A stretch of 64,000 nt of DNA from Bin55 sp009840545. Its GTDB lineage: Bacteria; Pseudomonadota; Gammaproteobacteria; Pseudomonadales; Azotimanducaceae. Location of the stretch: positions 682,001 through 746,000 of the forward strand of contig OZ242357.1 in assembly GCA_965208815.1 (NCBI GenBank), given 5' to 3'. Position 1 is the first letter of the stretch, and each line of letters starts with the position of its first letter. The notes beneath the pieces are model-generated. The model was given only the letters and a program-made list of their open reading frames with translations. It was not told the DNA's origin and searched no databases. The position numbers were made by a program, and so were the translations under genes. Shown here piece after piece: positions 7,383-17,299 of this stretch.

Positions 7383-10300
7383 TTAGCGGCATGAAGCTTC
7401 CGTACCACTTGAGGTCTGCACTCGCATCAAGTAAAGGCGTCCTCGAGGATCGTGAGAGTAGTAGTCGAATGCTCCGTCCACTATGACCAAGGGAGGCTCG
7501 CGGTTCAGAAGATTCATAATGCCGAACGACAGCCGAAGTGGCGTTTTGGGTCCGATCAAACTGTCACCACACCAGCTCACGTGTGCGTCGATTGATGTCA
7601 TGGCTTCGATATAGTCTGCGTATCCAAGATATGCTCCCAAAAAAGCCGTCTGGGTACTTTCGTCCTTATATCCATGGATGTAGTTAATGTCAATGGAAGC
7701 GTCGAATTGATTTTTCGACCAATCGATTGAGGTCTTTGATCTGAGCTTTGGCATAGGGCGAGCTATCGAATTCGTCGCGTTCCGTTTCCCAATACCGTCA
7801 ACGATTTCGCCGGATCGAAGAGTCAGTTCATATTTCAAGAATCGGGCTATGGAAGTGGAGACGCGGTAGTCGCCAGAGCTCTCGTGGCTAAAGGAATACG
7901 CAAGTTCGATGTCCAACCCGCTTGTGTTTAGTTCGTTTGCGTTGAGATAACGAGGTTCAGTACGGACGAGGTAGCCGTCCACCCTACGGATCACTTTGTC
8001 GGGGATTCCCGCGCCGATGGTAAACACGGTTTCTACGCCGTCGTTGTCGTGATCCCATACTCCGCACAAAGGTCCAGTACTTGGGTCACCATTGATTCCC
8101 ATGGGACAGCGTAGTCGATTGTCAATGTCGATCAGTTCTTGGTGGCCCTCACGGATTATGAGATCGTTGTAGACATAGCCATACCAATCGGCATTTGCCT
8201 CTAGCCCGTTAAGCATGGGTGGCTTCCAAGTAATTCCAATGCTTATTGATGTTGCTGTCTCCGGATCCAAGTTGGGATTGCCACGCGCCTGGGAAGCTCG
8301 ATAGGCCAGAGACGCTGCGTTTGAGAATGGATCACTTGAATTCTGAAAAATTGTGCGGCTTCCTCCTGTTTGCAGCAAAGATCCCGTCTTGAATGAACTT
8401 CCTGAACTGATTCGAATTGAGAAATCCTCGGAGGGAGTTGCAAGCAACGAAATCTTGGGATCGAGCGATATGGCGTCAGGGCTACGAATTTGTTCGCCGC
8501 GTAATGCAAGATTGACCTGTATGATTGGGGAGAATCGAACATGCGCCTCAACAAAAGTGGACCAGCTGCTCGTATCGTTGCTCCAGTCGGTATCTCCGCT
8601 CAAGAAAGAGAATCCGAACTCGTTGGAGAGATCGTCGTAATCTGTCTCTGCGGTATTACGCCGAAATTGAAGCCCTGTGGCAAATCCGATGGGTCGTCCA
8701 CGAAAGCGACCGATGTTTGTGTGACCAGCAAAATCCAAAACGTACTGAGAAAGACTTCGATCAGATCGGTACTCGGCATGAAGCCATTGAAGCAGCTCAG
8801 GTGGGTTGCGATATTTCCTCATTGCTTCCCGTACAGTCAAGGTAGGATCTGGTCCCCACGGATCTTGAGAGTCGCGCCATCGTTCGCCTGTGGCTGGATC
8901 ATAGACGCTTGATTGGAAACTGTTGTAGTAGTAACAGTTTCCCGATCCCAAGTTGCCCGAACCAGGACTGTCCGACTGAGGGTCACAATCTGGTCCCCCC
9001 AAACCTTTAAATGCAAGATTGGTTCTCTCCGTTGCCGAATCGGTTGGCAGGTGTGTAGTTACCTTGCGGGTGGAGACTGATAGTGCAATGTTTGCATCCC
9101 AGTTGCGGTCAAGCAGGTCGAAATTCGAAAGTAACTCCACCTGAAGGTTGATCCCACTTCGTTCAAAGTAGTCGCGGGTATCAACTGGACGGTATTCGAA
9201 CCTAGTTGTTGCAGAACCGCCAAGAATCCTTTGCATGGCTTGGTACGGTACGGGTTCAAAACCGCGGCGCGCAGCGTCCAACTGCAATCCAAGATTGTGT
9301 ACTGGCACTATGACATATCGCACATCGGGGTAATAGGAATTTTCTCCAGTGGATGTCGCCTTGAAGTGTCCTAACGCAACACGAAGAGACCCACGTTCAG
9401 TGAGTTCGAGCTTGTTGGTAATCCTGATTTGGAATTGGTTCTCCGGTCGCACAATACCGAAGAAGCTTGAATAGTCGTACACACAAATGAACGGAAAATT
9501 CGGATGTAGTCCAAGCGTACCCGAAGGTCCATCATCCCGAGCCGCCTTTTCGCACTCTGGGTCTGGCAGACTTCCTTGAAATTGCGAAGCATCGGGTCCA
9601 CCATTGGGCCACCAAAAATTTCGCTCTACAGGAATGGGTCCTTCGGTGTCAACAAGTGGAACGTATCGACCTGGTTGTCCAAAACTCGACAAGCCCGAAC
9701 GACCAAACCGATCGAATCGGTCGGCATAGGTAAGCTCGCTCCTTCGTAGTACACTCGCGGCGATAGAGAACCTCGATTTCTCAAACTCACCACCGTACAT
9801 CAACTCGAGTGCTGTGTCTCGCTGCTGGCCAGATTCATGGTCCTGAGACACAAATATGCGCGAGTCGAACCCCTGAAAGTCGTCTCGGGTGAGTAGGTTT
9901 ACGACTCCTGCTACCGCATCTGATCCGTAGATTGCAGAAGTTCCGTCCTTGAGTATCTCGATTTTCCTCAAAGCGATGTTTGGAATCAGGGTCTGTATAT
10001 CAACGTAGGATCCTCCGTTTTGATTGAACTGCGAGGGAATAACTCGCTTTCCATTCAAGAGGATCAGGGTTGCGCCGTTACCCAAGTTTCTAATGTTGAT
10101 ACTTGCGTTTCCATAGGATCCGTCGTCTCCTACCCAGTTGCTTGAAGACAGACCAAGTGAACTTGCGTTGAAGCTTAGATTGCGGAAGATATCCTTGAGG
10201 TCAGGTGAAGCCGCTCTATTGAGGTCGTGCTCCGACAACGTTGTAAGGGGAACTGCAACTGGGTAGATTCCGGTTGCAATTCTTGTGCCCGTAACAACGA

Positions 10301-10475
10301 CTTCCTCCAAGTCCAGTTCTGGGGCCGTTGCGGACGTGTCTTGCGAGTCGGTAGTCTGTGCATGCAACTGAGCGCAGACCGCAAGTGCGAGAAACCAAGC
10401 ACAAATGTACCCTATCCGTAACCTGCTAGACAAGAAAGATTGTTGAAGAGCGTTTGGCCTGTTGCGTCCTAGCAT
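7383..10475 (-). CDS. TonB-dependent outer-membrane receptor
   Basis: 1030 residues. A signal peptide (about residues 1-40, ending QLHAQ) precedes the N-terminal LEEVVVTGTRI motif typical of these receptors. The plug domain shows SINIRNLGNGATLILLNGKRVIPS and IEILKDGTSAIYGSDAVAGVVNLLT. A long 22-strand-type barrel follows, ending SHDPRGRLYLMRVQTSSGTEASCR rather than at an aromatic residue. It imports a large or scarce substrate across the outer membrane using TonB/ExbBD energy. ATG 10475 has GGAGG nine bases upstream. It lies 85 bases downstream of the dehydrogenase gene on the same strand and is probably the last gene of that operon, so its substrate may feed the acyl-CoA synthetase. The substrate itself is unknown. 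Confidence 0.92.
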   Translation of the reverse strand: MLGRNRPNALQQSFLSSRLRIGYICAWFLALAVCAQLHAQTTDSQDTSATAPELDLEEVVVTGTRIATGIYPVAVPLTTLSEHDLNRAASPDLKDIFRNLSFNASSLGLSSSNWVGDDGSYGNASINIRNLGNGATLILLNGKRVIPSQFNQNGGSYVDIQTLIPNIALRKIEILKDGTSAIYGSDAVAGVVNLLTRDDFQGFDSRIFVSQDHESGQQRDTALELMYGGEFEKSRFSIAASVLRRSELTYADRFDRFGRSGLSSFGQPGRYVPLVDTEGPIPVERNFWWPNGGPDASQFQGSLPDPECEKAARDDGPSGTLGLHPNFPFICVYDYSSFFGIVRPENQFQIRITNKLELTERGSLRVALGHFKATSTGENSYYPDVRYVIVPVHNLGLQLDAARRGFEPVPYQAMQRILGGSATTRFEYRPVDTRDYFERSGINLQVELLSNFDLLDRNWDANIALSVSTRKVTTHLPTDSATERTNLAFKGLGGPDCDPQSDSPGSGNLGSGNCYYYNSFQSSVYDPATGERWRDSQDPWGPDPTLTVREAMRKYRNPPELLQWLHAEYRSDRSLSQYVLDFAGHTNIGRFRGRPIGFATGLQFRRNTAETDYDDLSNEFGFSFLSGDTDWSNDTSSWSTFVEAHVRFSPIIQVNLALRGEQIRSPDAISLDPKISLLATPSEDFSIRISSGSSFKTGSLLQTGGSRTIFQNSSDPFSNAASLAYRASQARGNPNLDPETATSISIGITWKPPMLNGLEANADWYGYVYNDLIIREGHQELIDIDNRLRCPMGINGDPSTGPLCGVWDHDNDGVETVFTIGAGIPDKVIRRVDGYLVRTEPRYLNANELNTSGLDIELAYSFSHESSGDYRVSTSIARFLKYELTLRSGEIVDGIGKRNATNSIARPMPKLRSKTSIDWSKNQFDASIDINYIHGYKDESTQTAFLGAYLGYADYIEAMTSIDAHVSWCGDSLIGPKTPLRLSFGIMNLLNREPPLVIVDGAFDYYSHDPRGRLYLMRVQTSSGTEASCR

Positions 10476-10560
10476 TGCATCGAACCTCCAAATTTCAATT
10501 CAAAGGCACAAGTAACCGATTCGAGTAAAACGGTCGGATTTTCTTCGGGCAATGATGGAC

Positions 10561-11622
10561 TTATCGATTTGGTCCACGGACCATTGGTATGGGTTGCCAA
10601 CGTTCCAACGGAGTTCTTGGCAAGACTGTAGGATTCACACAACTCATGGGCCACTTGCCTCGAAGAACTAACGACACCTCGCGTCCTACTCGTCGCCGAG
10701 CTGTTGGACGCATACGAGTCGTGGCCGACGCAACATGTGGCGTCACAATTACATTCTGCATTCTCAGCAACGGGTTTTGGGGATCAGGTGGTTCAGATTC
10801 CAATACATCCAAGCCAGCAGAACTCACTTTGCCGCTCTCAATTGCGGCGATGAGATCGGTTTCTCTAATGATGGGGCCACGGGCAGTATTCACAATGACC
10901 ACCCCATCTTTCATTTGGCTAAACGCGTATGCGTTCAGCATGTGCTCGGTTTCTTCGTTGTGAGGCGAGTGAACGCTAATGTAGTCGGACCGTTCAAGTA
11001 ACTCTCCCCAAGCCACCGGTTCGACACCGTGGTCCCCCATAGTGAGTTCACTGACATAAGGGTCATAGGCAATGACATTGAGTCCAAATGCCTTTGCTCG
11101 AGTCGCTGTGCACCGAGCTACGTTCCCGAAGGAAACCAGTCCGAGTGTCTGTCCCATCAGACGTGGAACATGGTTGAGCAATGGACGCCCCCGAAACCAT
11201 TGCTCTGTCGAAGAGAATGTATCCATCTCTTTGGTTCTGCGGATTGCACACAGCAGTAGCATCATCGCATGATCAGCGACTTCCTCGATGAACACATCAG
11301 GAGTGTTGGTTACGACGATTCCAGCCTTTGTTGCCGCATCCACATCAACCATGTCGACTCCAACACTGCCTAGGCCAATAACGGTACAGTTTTCTAGTCG
11401 ATCGATGATCTTGGAATTTATGTGTATTCCCCATGAAGTAATGATGGCGTCTGCATGTTTTGCACCCTCTGCGAAGTCTTCCGGTGTAGGACTTGCCACT
11501 TCCACGATATTTGCCACGGGTGCAAGTGCTTCGAGTTCCAGAGAGTATTTCTGCTCAAGGTCTACCACCTCCGCAATCCTTGGAAGCTGCATTGCCACTG
11601 TCTTCTTTGGTTTATCAGTCAT
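10561..11622 (-). CDS. D-isomer-specific 2-hydroxyacid dehydrogenase
   Basis: 353 residues. Catalytic residues of the family are visible: Arg in VNTARGPIIRE, Glu in GLDVLESEPP and His in VTPHVASAT. The Rossmann dinucleotide loop reads LGLVSFGNVAR, lacking two of the usual glycines; similar loops occur in CtBP-like members, so cofactor choice is uncertain. It would reduce a 2-keto acid or oxidise a D-2-hydroxy acid with NAD(P)(H). The start overlaps the end of the upstream acyl-CoA synthetase gene by 8 bases, implying translational coupling and a shared pathway. Specific substrate unknown. Confidence 0.85.
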   Translation of the reverse strand: MTDKPKKTVAMQLPRIAEVVDLEQKYSLELEALAPVANIVEVASPTPEDFAEGAKHADAIITSWGIHINSKIIDRLENCTVIGLGSVGVDMVDVDAATKAGIVVTNTPDVFIEEVADHAMMLLLCAIRRTKEMDTFSSTEQWFRGRPLLNHVPRLMGQTLGLVSFGNVARCTATRAKAFGLNVIAYDPYVSELTMGDHGVEPVAWGELLERSDYISVHSPHNEETEHMLNAYAFSQMKDGVVIVNTARGPIIRETDLIAAIESGKVSSAGLDVLESEPPDPQNPLLRMQNVIVTPHVASATTRMRPTARRRVGREVSLVLRGKWPMSCVNPTVLPRTPLERWQPIPMVRGPNR

Positions 11623-13384
11623 GGTTATCCCGGTCTATTTCTTGTAGGATGCGATCGCGGATTTCGCGTTTGAAAATCTTCTCTGAAGCGGTTCTCGGGA
11701 GCCGGTCTGTCTGAATCCAAACTCTTTCAGGCACTTGAAATTTCGCGAGGTGTTCCCCAGCAAAAGATTGAAGCTCTGAGGCGTTTAGGGCTGCGTTCGG
11801 TTGCACGCAAACTACGGCCGCAACCGTCTCTCCAAGCCGTTGGTCCGGCAGTCCGAAAACGGAGCATTCTAATACGTCGGGATGCTCGTACAGTACCGCC
11901 TCGACCTCTTGGCAACCCACGTTTTCTCCGCCCCGAAGAACGATGTCTTTCTTTCGGTCCGTGATATAGACATAACCATCTTCATCGAGATGTCCGATGT
12001 CGCCTGTTAGCACCCAGCCATCCACAAGTGTTTCGGCGGTGGCGTCGGGTTGGTTCCAATATTCCTGAAAGTTCATGATTCCCCAGATGCAAAGTTCTCC
12101 TGTTTCTCCGGGCTCAAGCTGATTGCCGTCGTCGTCCACTGCTTTGACCTTTACGAGAGGGGGAATAGCTCGACCGCAGCTGGTGGGTCTCTCATTGAAT
12201 ACTTCGCCGCCGATGCTCGTGGCCAGACCTTGTGTCTCGGTCATGCCCCATCCTGTACCTTGGCCGCCTCTAGCAAGCTTGTTGTCTATCTGCCGTGCTT
12301 GTTCAGGTGCCATTGGTGCGCCGCCTCCACCAGCACTCTTCAGACTACTGAGATCGTAATTCTTCAACTTGGGGGATTGCGCTAGCTCCCAAGCCATGGT
12401 TGGAACTCCGTTGAAAGACGAGATTTGTTCATCTTGAATGATTCTCAATGCTTCTTCAGCATCCCACTTGTACATACCGACAAGCTTGCGTCCACTTCGA
12501 AACGAACTCAGCATTTGTACTGTAAGGCCAGTTACATGGAAGAGAGGCACACTCAAAATCATTGACGGAACCGGTGGAATCTCAGGTGGGGTTGGTTGCT
12601 CTTCTGCTGATTCTTCTGGACTTAGTTGCAACTCTTCCGAATGCTCCTTGCGTTCGTGCTGCATTCTGAGCTGGAACGCTCGCATTCCGATCATCCCGCC
12701 AGATTCCCATCCCAAGAGTGCGTTTGTGATAGCCAAGTGTGTGGACAGTACACCCTTCGGGTGCGCGGTTGAACCTGATGTGTAAAGCAGGGACGCGGGA
12801 TGTTGCGCGGGAATGTCGATTTCAGGCATGGAACTCGCCGCATTGTCTAACCAGTCGTTCCACGTCGTGGACTGTGATTGACGCTCGGTTCGGACTGTTA
12901 TGACATTGAGGTGCAATTCATCAATATGGTCCTTGATCTGATCGAATCGTTGCTGATCAACAATCAACGTTTTCAACCCGCTGTCGTTGATACCGTAGAT
13001 CATTTCTTCGGTGGACCACCATGCATTCATAGCTACGGCCACCCCGCCCATGGATGTGATTCCCATGAAGGCCCATATCCACTCAGGGTAGTTACGAAAT
13101 GAAATTCCGACGCAATCGCCTTTGGATACGCCACATTCGATCAACCGATTTGCTACTTGTGCGGCGTGTATCCAAGCATCCGAGTAGGAATATCGTTCGT
13201 CCTCATAGACGTAGAAATCTCGATCGTCGAACTTAATTCCCTGTCGATATAGTTCACGTAGGTTTGGTGGTGCGTTGACGAAGCCTACGTAACTCACTTC
13301 ACCAACTTCAACGGTCCTGGTCTCATAGGGTTGCCCAGGAGCCGTTACGTCGGCTATAGCTTGACTAAGAAAATTGGATTGCAT
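11615..13384 (-). CDS. Acyl-CoA synthetase (adenylate-forming enzyme)
   Basis: 589 residues, class I ANL superfamily. Motifs in order: phosphate loop LLYTSGSTAHPKGV, GWGMTETQGL, the adenosine-binding aspartate in GWVLTGDIGHLDEDGYVYITDRKKD, and the C-terminal catalytic Lys in RTASEKIFKREIR. It activates a carboxylic acid to acyl-AMP and then acyl-CoA. An unusual Glu/Gln-rich insert (about residues 240-265, SEELQLSPEESAEEQPTPPEIP) separates the phosphate loop from the next conserved strand. First gene of a minus-strand operon with the 2-hydroxyacid dehydrogenase (8-base overlap) and the TonB receptor. Chain length of the substrate cannot be read from sequence. Confidence 0.88.
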   Translation of the reverse strand: MQSNFLSQAIADVTAPGQPYETRTVEVGEVSYVGFVNAPPNLRELYRQGIKFDDRDFYVYEDERYSYSDAWIHAAQVANRLIECGVSKGDCVGISFRNYPEWIWAFMGITSMGGVAVAMNAWWSTEEMIYGINDSGLKTLIVDQQRFDQIKDHIDELHLNVITVRTERQSQSTTWNDWLDNAASSMPEIDIPAQHPASLLYTSGSTAHPKGVLSTHLAITNALLGWESGGMIGMRAFQLRMQHERKEHSEELQLSPEESAEEQPTPPEIPPVPSMILSVPLFHVTGLTVQMLSSFRSGRKLVGMYKWDAEEALRIIQDEQISSFNGVPTMAWELAQSPKLKNYDLSSLKSAGGGGAPMAPEQARQIDNKLARGGQGTGWGMTETQGLATSIGGEVFNERPTSCGRAIPPLVKVKAVDDDGNQLEPGETGELCIWGIMNFQEYWNQPDATAETLVDGWVLTGDIGHLDEDGYVYITDRKKDIVLRGGENVGCQEVEAVLYEHPDVLECSVFGLPDQRLGETVAAVVCVQPNAALNASELQSFAGEHLAKFQVPERVWIQTDRLPRTASEKIFKREIRDRILQEIDRDNHD

Positions 13385-13419
13385 ATGTGCACTCTCGCTG
13401 ACGATTCTACAGACACAAC

Positions 13420-13626
13420 GTAAAGACTCGGCTACGCTTACGTGCAGCCCTCAACAACCGTTCAATGGAAGAGGAGGCGAGGCTCATCTTGTGCGATGCT
13501 TTGGGTGGAAACGATGACTCTCAAAATCTGGCAGAAGTCATCCGCTCCTACTTTGGACCCGGGAACGGGCTCGATCTTGAGCTGCCATCGCGCGAGCCCA
13601 GTCGCGATCCATCAATCATCGAATAA
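13420..13626 (+). pseudogene. FitA/VapB-type antitoxin remnant, 5' end missing
   Basis: From 13420 the frame reads VKTRLRLRAALNNRSMEEEARLIL, then a linker and an acidic C-terminus, ending in TAA at 13626. The RxRAALNxRSMEEEAR pattern is the second and third helix of FitA-like ribbon-helix-helix antitoxins. The DNA-binding beta strand and its start codon should lie just upstream, but the frame there contains a TGA and no start. An internal ATG at 13465 would give only the C-terminal 53 residues. It is followed 9 bases later by the matching toxin gene, which is also broken. Confidence 0.7.
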
Positions 13627-13635
13627 TTCCATGTA

Positions 13636-14048
13636 ATGCCGTTCCTGTTGGATACCAACGTTGTATCAGAACTAAATCGGAAATCTCCGTCTTCTACGGT
13701 GGAGAATTGGATTTCAGATCTCCCAATGGACAGTTCCTATTTTTCCACGATCAGCGAGGCCGAACTGCGGTATGGCGTTGCCATTTTGAAACGGGAAGAC
13801 GCCAAAGAACGTTGATTGCCGATATTGAAAGGATGTTGGAAGAAGCATTCCCAGGACGGATGCTTCCCTTCGACCGGTATGCGGTAGTCTCTTATGCGTA
13901 CATTGCTTCTATCCGACGTAACGCCGATCGTGCATTCTCAACAGCAGACTGCCAAATAGCTGCAATTGCCCGCGCAAGAAATCTAACTGTGGCAACTCGC
14001 AATGTCAGAGACTTTGAAGAAATGGAAATTGAACTCGTCAATCCTTGA
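13636..14048 (+). pseudogene. FitB/VapC-type PIN-domain toxin with a frameshift
   Basis: From ATG 13636 the frame encodes PFLLDTNVVSELNRK (first PIN aspartate), then STISEAELRYGVAILK, and stops at 13818. The rest of the family consensus continues in the frame one base earlier: TGRRQRTLIADIERM, MLPFDRYAV, then FSTADCQIAAIARA and LTVATRNVRDFEEMEIELVNP to TGA 14048. A single missing base near 13790, most simply one A in the run of A between ATTTTG and CGGG, explains the break. All PIN acidic residues (D in LDTN, E in EAEL, D in TADCQ) are otherwise present. The toxin is an RNase in this family. A sequencing error is the alternative. Confidence 0.8.
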
Positions 14049-15029
14049 ACAACTTCGTAGGCGTATTGTCAAATGCAGCGCTTGCAACTGAAGAAACGAT
14101 TATCCTCTCCTCAAATCAACAGCTGGATATGCTCTTGAGCTACTCCAGTTGAATCGTAACAAGGGGCTCCTATGAGGGACGCAAGAGAAATAGCGTGCTC
14201 TTGCGACGGTCACGAGGCAGTACGAGTGCGCCGACAAGATTTGTGACCTTCATGCCAGTCGATCCCCACGTCAGGAGTTTGGGAATCCTCTTGATATCCA
14301 CTCACTTGGCCTTCACCTTGGATGGTCCATTTCTAAACCAGACTTTGAACTCCGTATATCTAGCCCGTAACAGGAACTCCGCACTAGACGCATCACAAGC
14401 AAAAATCTTTTCGTAAGTTCGAAAACGAAATTTTTTTCCTGCTCCCACTTCGAACTCCGCTTCGAACAGGTGTAGATCTGAACTCTTCATACTTTCTCGT
14501 CGATTTCCACAAACAGACTGGACCGTAGAAGCACTTGCATTGGGTATAGCTATTGTAGCGGTCGACTGTGCAACGGCCGAGGGGCGGCGCTAATCTCACC
14601 GCACGTCCTGCCATGCGCAACCCAAGTCGCTTCACTCTGGGATTCCGGTTTAGACTGGCGGGAAATCGCGCAAGTCACAAGTGAACTTCTCATAGCCCTC
14701 CGTATTTGCGCTCGAGTTCTACAAGTCCCACCGCTAGCACGTCGGACCGGGATTTCAAATATTCTAAAAGGCGGCAGACTTGAACAAACACGAGCTTCTA
14801 CGAATAGTGGAGACTTAGACCAACGGCTACACTTCAACACGACCTTTTAGTCACACGATTAGACTCACGAGTGTTACGAGCAGTTCTTCAAAGGGGGTTA
14901 ACGTCAAGATTGCGGAGCGAGTGGTGCTAACACTTCGGCTAGAGCTTTCTATAGGAAGTCAAGGGGTTTATGCGCATTAGTTTGATAGCATTGGTTTGCG
15001 CCTCAACTCTACATGGATGTTATTGAGTC
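14049..15029. other. Long region without a recognisable gene
   Basis: About 980 bases between the toxin remnant and pyruvate kinase. The longest candidate is a 62-codon minus-strand frame (14302-14490) encoding a basic, aromatic-rich peptide (MKSSDLHLFEAEFEVGAGKK...). It has only a weak purine tract upstream and no known relatives, so it is not called. No RNA gene or repeat array is visible. The stretch may be decayed coding DNA contiguous with the broken toxin-antitoxin pair. The promoter of pyk should lie at its right end. Confidence 0.4.
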
Positions 15030-16445
15030 ATGCGTCGTCGTACCAAAATTATCTGTACGGTAGGGCCGTCCTCCAACGAATGGGAAACCATTCGGTCCAT
15101 GCATGAAGCCGGCATGGACGTAGTTCGGATAAACATGTCTCATTCGTCACACGACGAAGCCGCAAAGACGGTGGCATTAATTCGAAAACTGAATCGGACT
15201 CTTCGCCACACAATTCCCATCCTCCTTGATACCAAAGGTCCGGAAATCAGAACCGGAGAGCGAATTGAACCGGTCAATCTCGTTCCAGGAGCGGAGGTCC
15301 TGTTAAGTGGAAAGCCCCGTGGTGAAGAGCGACCCGAACAGATGACTATTAATGTTGGTTACCCGGAGTTTGCTAAATCGGTGCAAATTGGCGACACCAT
15401 ACGATTGGATAACGGACTGATCAACCTAGAGGTAATGAAACAAGCGGACGACGGACTAGTTTGTCGTGTAACAGACGGAGGTGAATTAGGTAGCAGGCGT
15501 CACGTAAACCTACCTGGTGTTCATGTGAATCTTCCCGCAATTTCTTTACAGGATCGCGAGGACATCGAGTTTGCAAAAGAAAATGAGATTAGTTTTATCG
15601 CCCAATCGTTTGTGCGAAGTGCAGACGATGTGCTGGCGTTGCAGGAGTTGCTTGGCAGTTCACATCAGTGGGTGAAGATTATTGCCAAGATCGAGAATCA
15701 TGAGGGAGTGCAGGAAGCGGAATCCATCTCCAAAGTTGCATATGGACTCATGGTTGCTCGAGGGGATCTTGGTATCGAAATGGATATTGCACGACTTCCT
15801 CGACTTCAACGTCAATTGGTAGATACAGCTCTGAGAATGGGTCGCCGCTGCGTCATGGCGACGCACTTGTTAGAATCGATGGTTGAGAACCCAATACCGA
15901 CACGAGCGGAAGCAATCGACGTAGCCAATGCCGTCTATGAAGGCGTCGATGCCGTCTTGCTCTCGTCTGAAACCAGTATCGGGCGCCGCCCCGTTGAGGT
16001 TGTGGAGCAACTGCGACGGATTCTCGAGGAGAGTGAACGCGCACCCGGTTTGAATTTTTCGCAATCTCTTCCTACAAGTGACACAAAGCAAAACCTAGCG
16101 CGATCTGCAGTCGAACTTGCTGAACGCTGCGCTGCATCGGGCATTATCGTTGTAACTCGAAGTGGTCTCATGGCAGACCTTGTTACCAATTGTGCTCCCA
16201 AGGATGTGCCGATATTTGCGTTCAGCAATCTTGGACATACTCTTTGCCGGCTCATGCTCAACCGTGGGGTTTACGCGCATCGAACTTCGTTCAATCCCAA
16301 TCCGGAATTGACAATCCAAAGTGCTCTCGAAGTTCTCCGCGAACGAGAAGGGCTAGTTGAGAGTGACTTGTTGGTAGTGGTTAGCGATGTTTTAAGTGAA
16401 GGGGCCGTCGATTCAATCCAACTTCGTCGAGCTCAGCCAAGCTAA
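15030..16445 (+). CDS. pyk: Pyruvate kinase
   Basis: 471 residues, the usual bacterial length. Visible signatures: RTKIICTVGPSS and GMDVVRINMSHSSH at the N-terminus, LLDTKGPEIRTG, the active-site Lys in KIIAKIENHEG, and the metal/phosphate site in VARGDLGIEM. The C-terminal domain (residues about 340-471) is present. Transfers phosphate from phosphoenolpyruvate to ADP, the last step of glycolysis, in the cytoplasm. ATG 15030 begins directly at the conserved MRRRTKI. It is the first gene after a long gap, so it has its own promoter, and its stop overlaps the convergent TauE-like gene by four bases. Confidence 0.97.
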   Translation: MRRRTKIICTVGPSSNEWETIRSMHEAGMDVVRINMSHSSHDEAAKTVALIRKLNRTLRHTIPILLDTKGPEIRTGERIEPVNLVPGAEVLLSGKPRGEERPEQMTINVGYPEFAKSVQIGDTIRLDNGLINLEVMKQADDGLVCRVTDGGELGSRRHVNLPGVHVNLPAISLQDREDIEFAKENEISFIAQSFVRSADDVLALQELLGSSHQWVKIIAKIENHEGVQEAESISKVAYGLMVARGDLGIEMDIARLPRLQRQLVDTALRMGRRCVMATHLLESMVENPIPTRAEAIDVANAVYEGVDAVLLSSETSIGRRPVEVVEQLRRILEESERAPGLNFSQSLPTSDTKQNLARSAVELAERCAASGIIVVTRSGLMADLVTNCAPKDVPIFAFSNLGHTLCRLMLNRGVYAHRTSFNPNPELTIQSALEVLREREGLVESDLLVVVSDVLSEGAVDSIQLRRAQPS

Positions 16446-17263
16446 CTCGAGATCATGCTATAGAACATGAACAGAGATACCACGCACATCATTCCCCCAA
16501 AAATTTTCTTTAGTCGATCGCTAGGAACTCGTTGTGCGAAATGGACTCCGATCGGAGCGCAGATGGTATTGGCAACAGCAATAGGCAGAAGAGCAGGGAG
16601 ATAAATGTAGCCCAGTGCCCATGGATGCTCGATTACGGAACCATTCAAGAAGTAACCGATCGCTCCCGACACAGCGACTCCAAAACCACATGTGCTTGCC
16701 ACCGCAGCAGCCCGTATGACGGGAGTGTTGAAGTACAGGAGCGACGGCACTACCACATTGCCACCCCCAATTCCTACTAATCCACTTACAAGTCCCCCTG
16801 TTGATGCCACCATAGCTGTTGGAACGATTGAAGGTCTATTTCGTTTTGACTGTGGCAGTTTGTTCAAGAGGAGCACGAAAGCCACGAAGATCAGAAACGT
16901 GCCTATAAAACCTTTCAAGAGTTGGATAGGCATGAACTTAGCGATATAACTAGACGCAAAAGCACCAATCATTAGCATGGGCATCCAGATTTGAACCATG
17001 GACCAATCAATGTTCCTGCGTCTCATCTGCGCAACTGCGGATGAACCTGTTGTGAAAATGATCGAAGCCATCGATGTTCCGGTAGCAAACAAGACCAATA
17101 CGTTTGGCGGAAGATCGGAACTCGAGAACTGACCAGTCGTCTCGAAAATGAATATGAGAGCAGGTACCACGATTACGCCGCCGCCCACACCGAGAAGCCC
17201 ACCCAGAAATCCAGCGGACGCCCCAATAGCAACGTAGGCCAATGTCAAGAAAAAGTTTTCCAA
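16442..17263 (-). CDS. TauE/SafE-family (TSUP) membrane transporter
   Basis: 273 residues with about eight hydrophobic helices and the two half-repeats of the family: GASAGFLGGLLGVGGGVIVVPAL near the N-terminus and GGLVSGLVGIGGGNVVVPSLLYF in the middle. TSUP proteins export or import sulfite, sulfoacetate or other small organic anions. Substrate is not readable here. It does not sit next to sulfur genes; the sulfite-dehydrogenase-like pair is 14 kb away. It converges on pyk (4-base overlap) and is divergent from the MORN gene with only 36 bases between the starts. Confidence 0.88.
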   Translation of the reverse strand: MENFFLTLAYVAIGASAGFLGGLLGVGGGVIVVPALIFIFETTGQFSSSDLPPNVLVLFATGTSMASIIFTTGSSAVAQMRRRNIDWSMVQIWMPMLMIGAFASSYIAKFMPIQLLKGFIGTFLIFVAFVLLLNKLPQSKRNRPSIVPTAMVASTGGLVSGLVGIGGGNVVVPSLLYFNTPVIRAAAVASTCGFGVAVSGAIGYFLNGSVIEHPWALGYIYLPALLPIAVANTICAPIGVHFAQRVPSDRLKKIFGGMMCVVSLFMFYSMISS

Positions 17264-17299
17264 GAACGATGCGGTGGGAACCTAGAGGATGAAAGTTTA

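Noticed and set aside
8353..8912. Overlapping plus-strand frames opposite the TonB receptor gene
   Set aside because: The receptor frame is continuous and family-typical across this stretch; the opposite frames have no ribosome-binding site or recognisable domain.
14302..14490. 62-codon basic minus-strand frame in the gap before pyk
   Set aside because: Composition is protein-like, but there is no convincing ribosome-binding site and no relative recognised; mentioned under the gap entry only.
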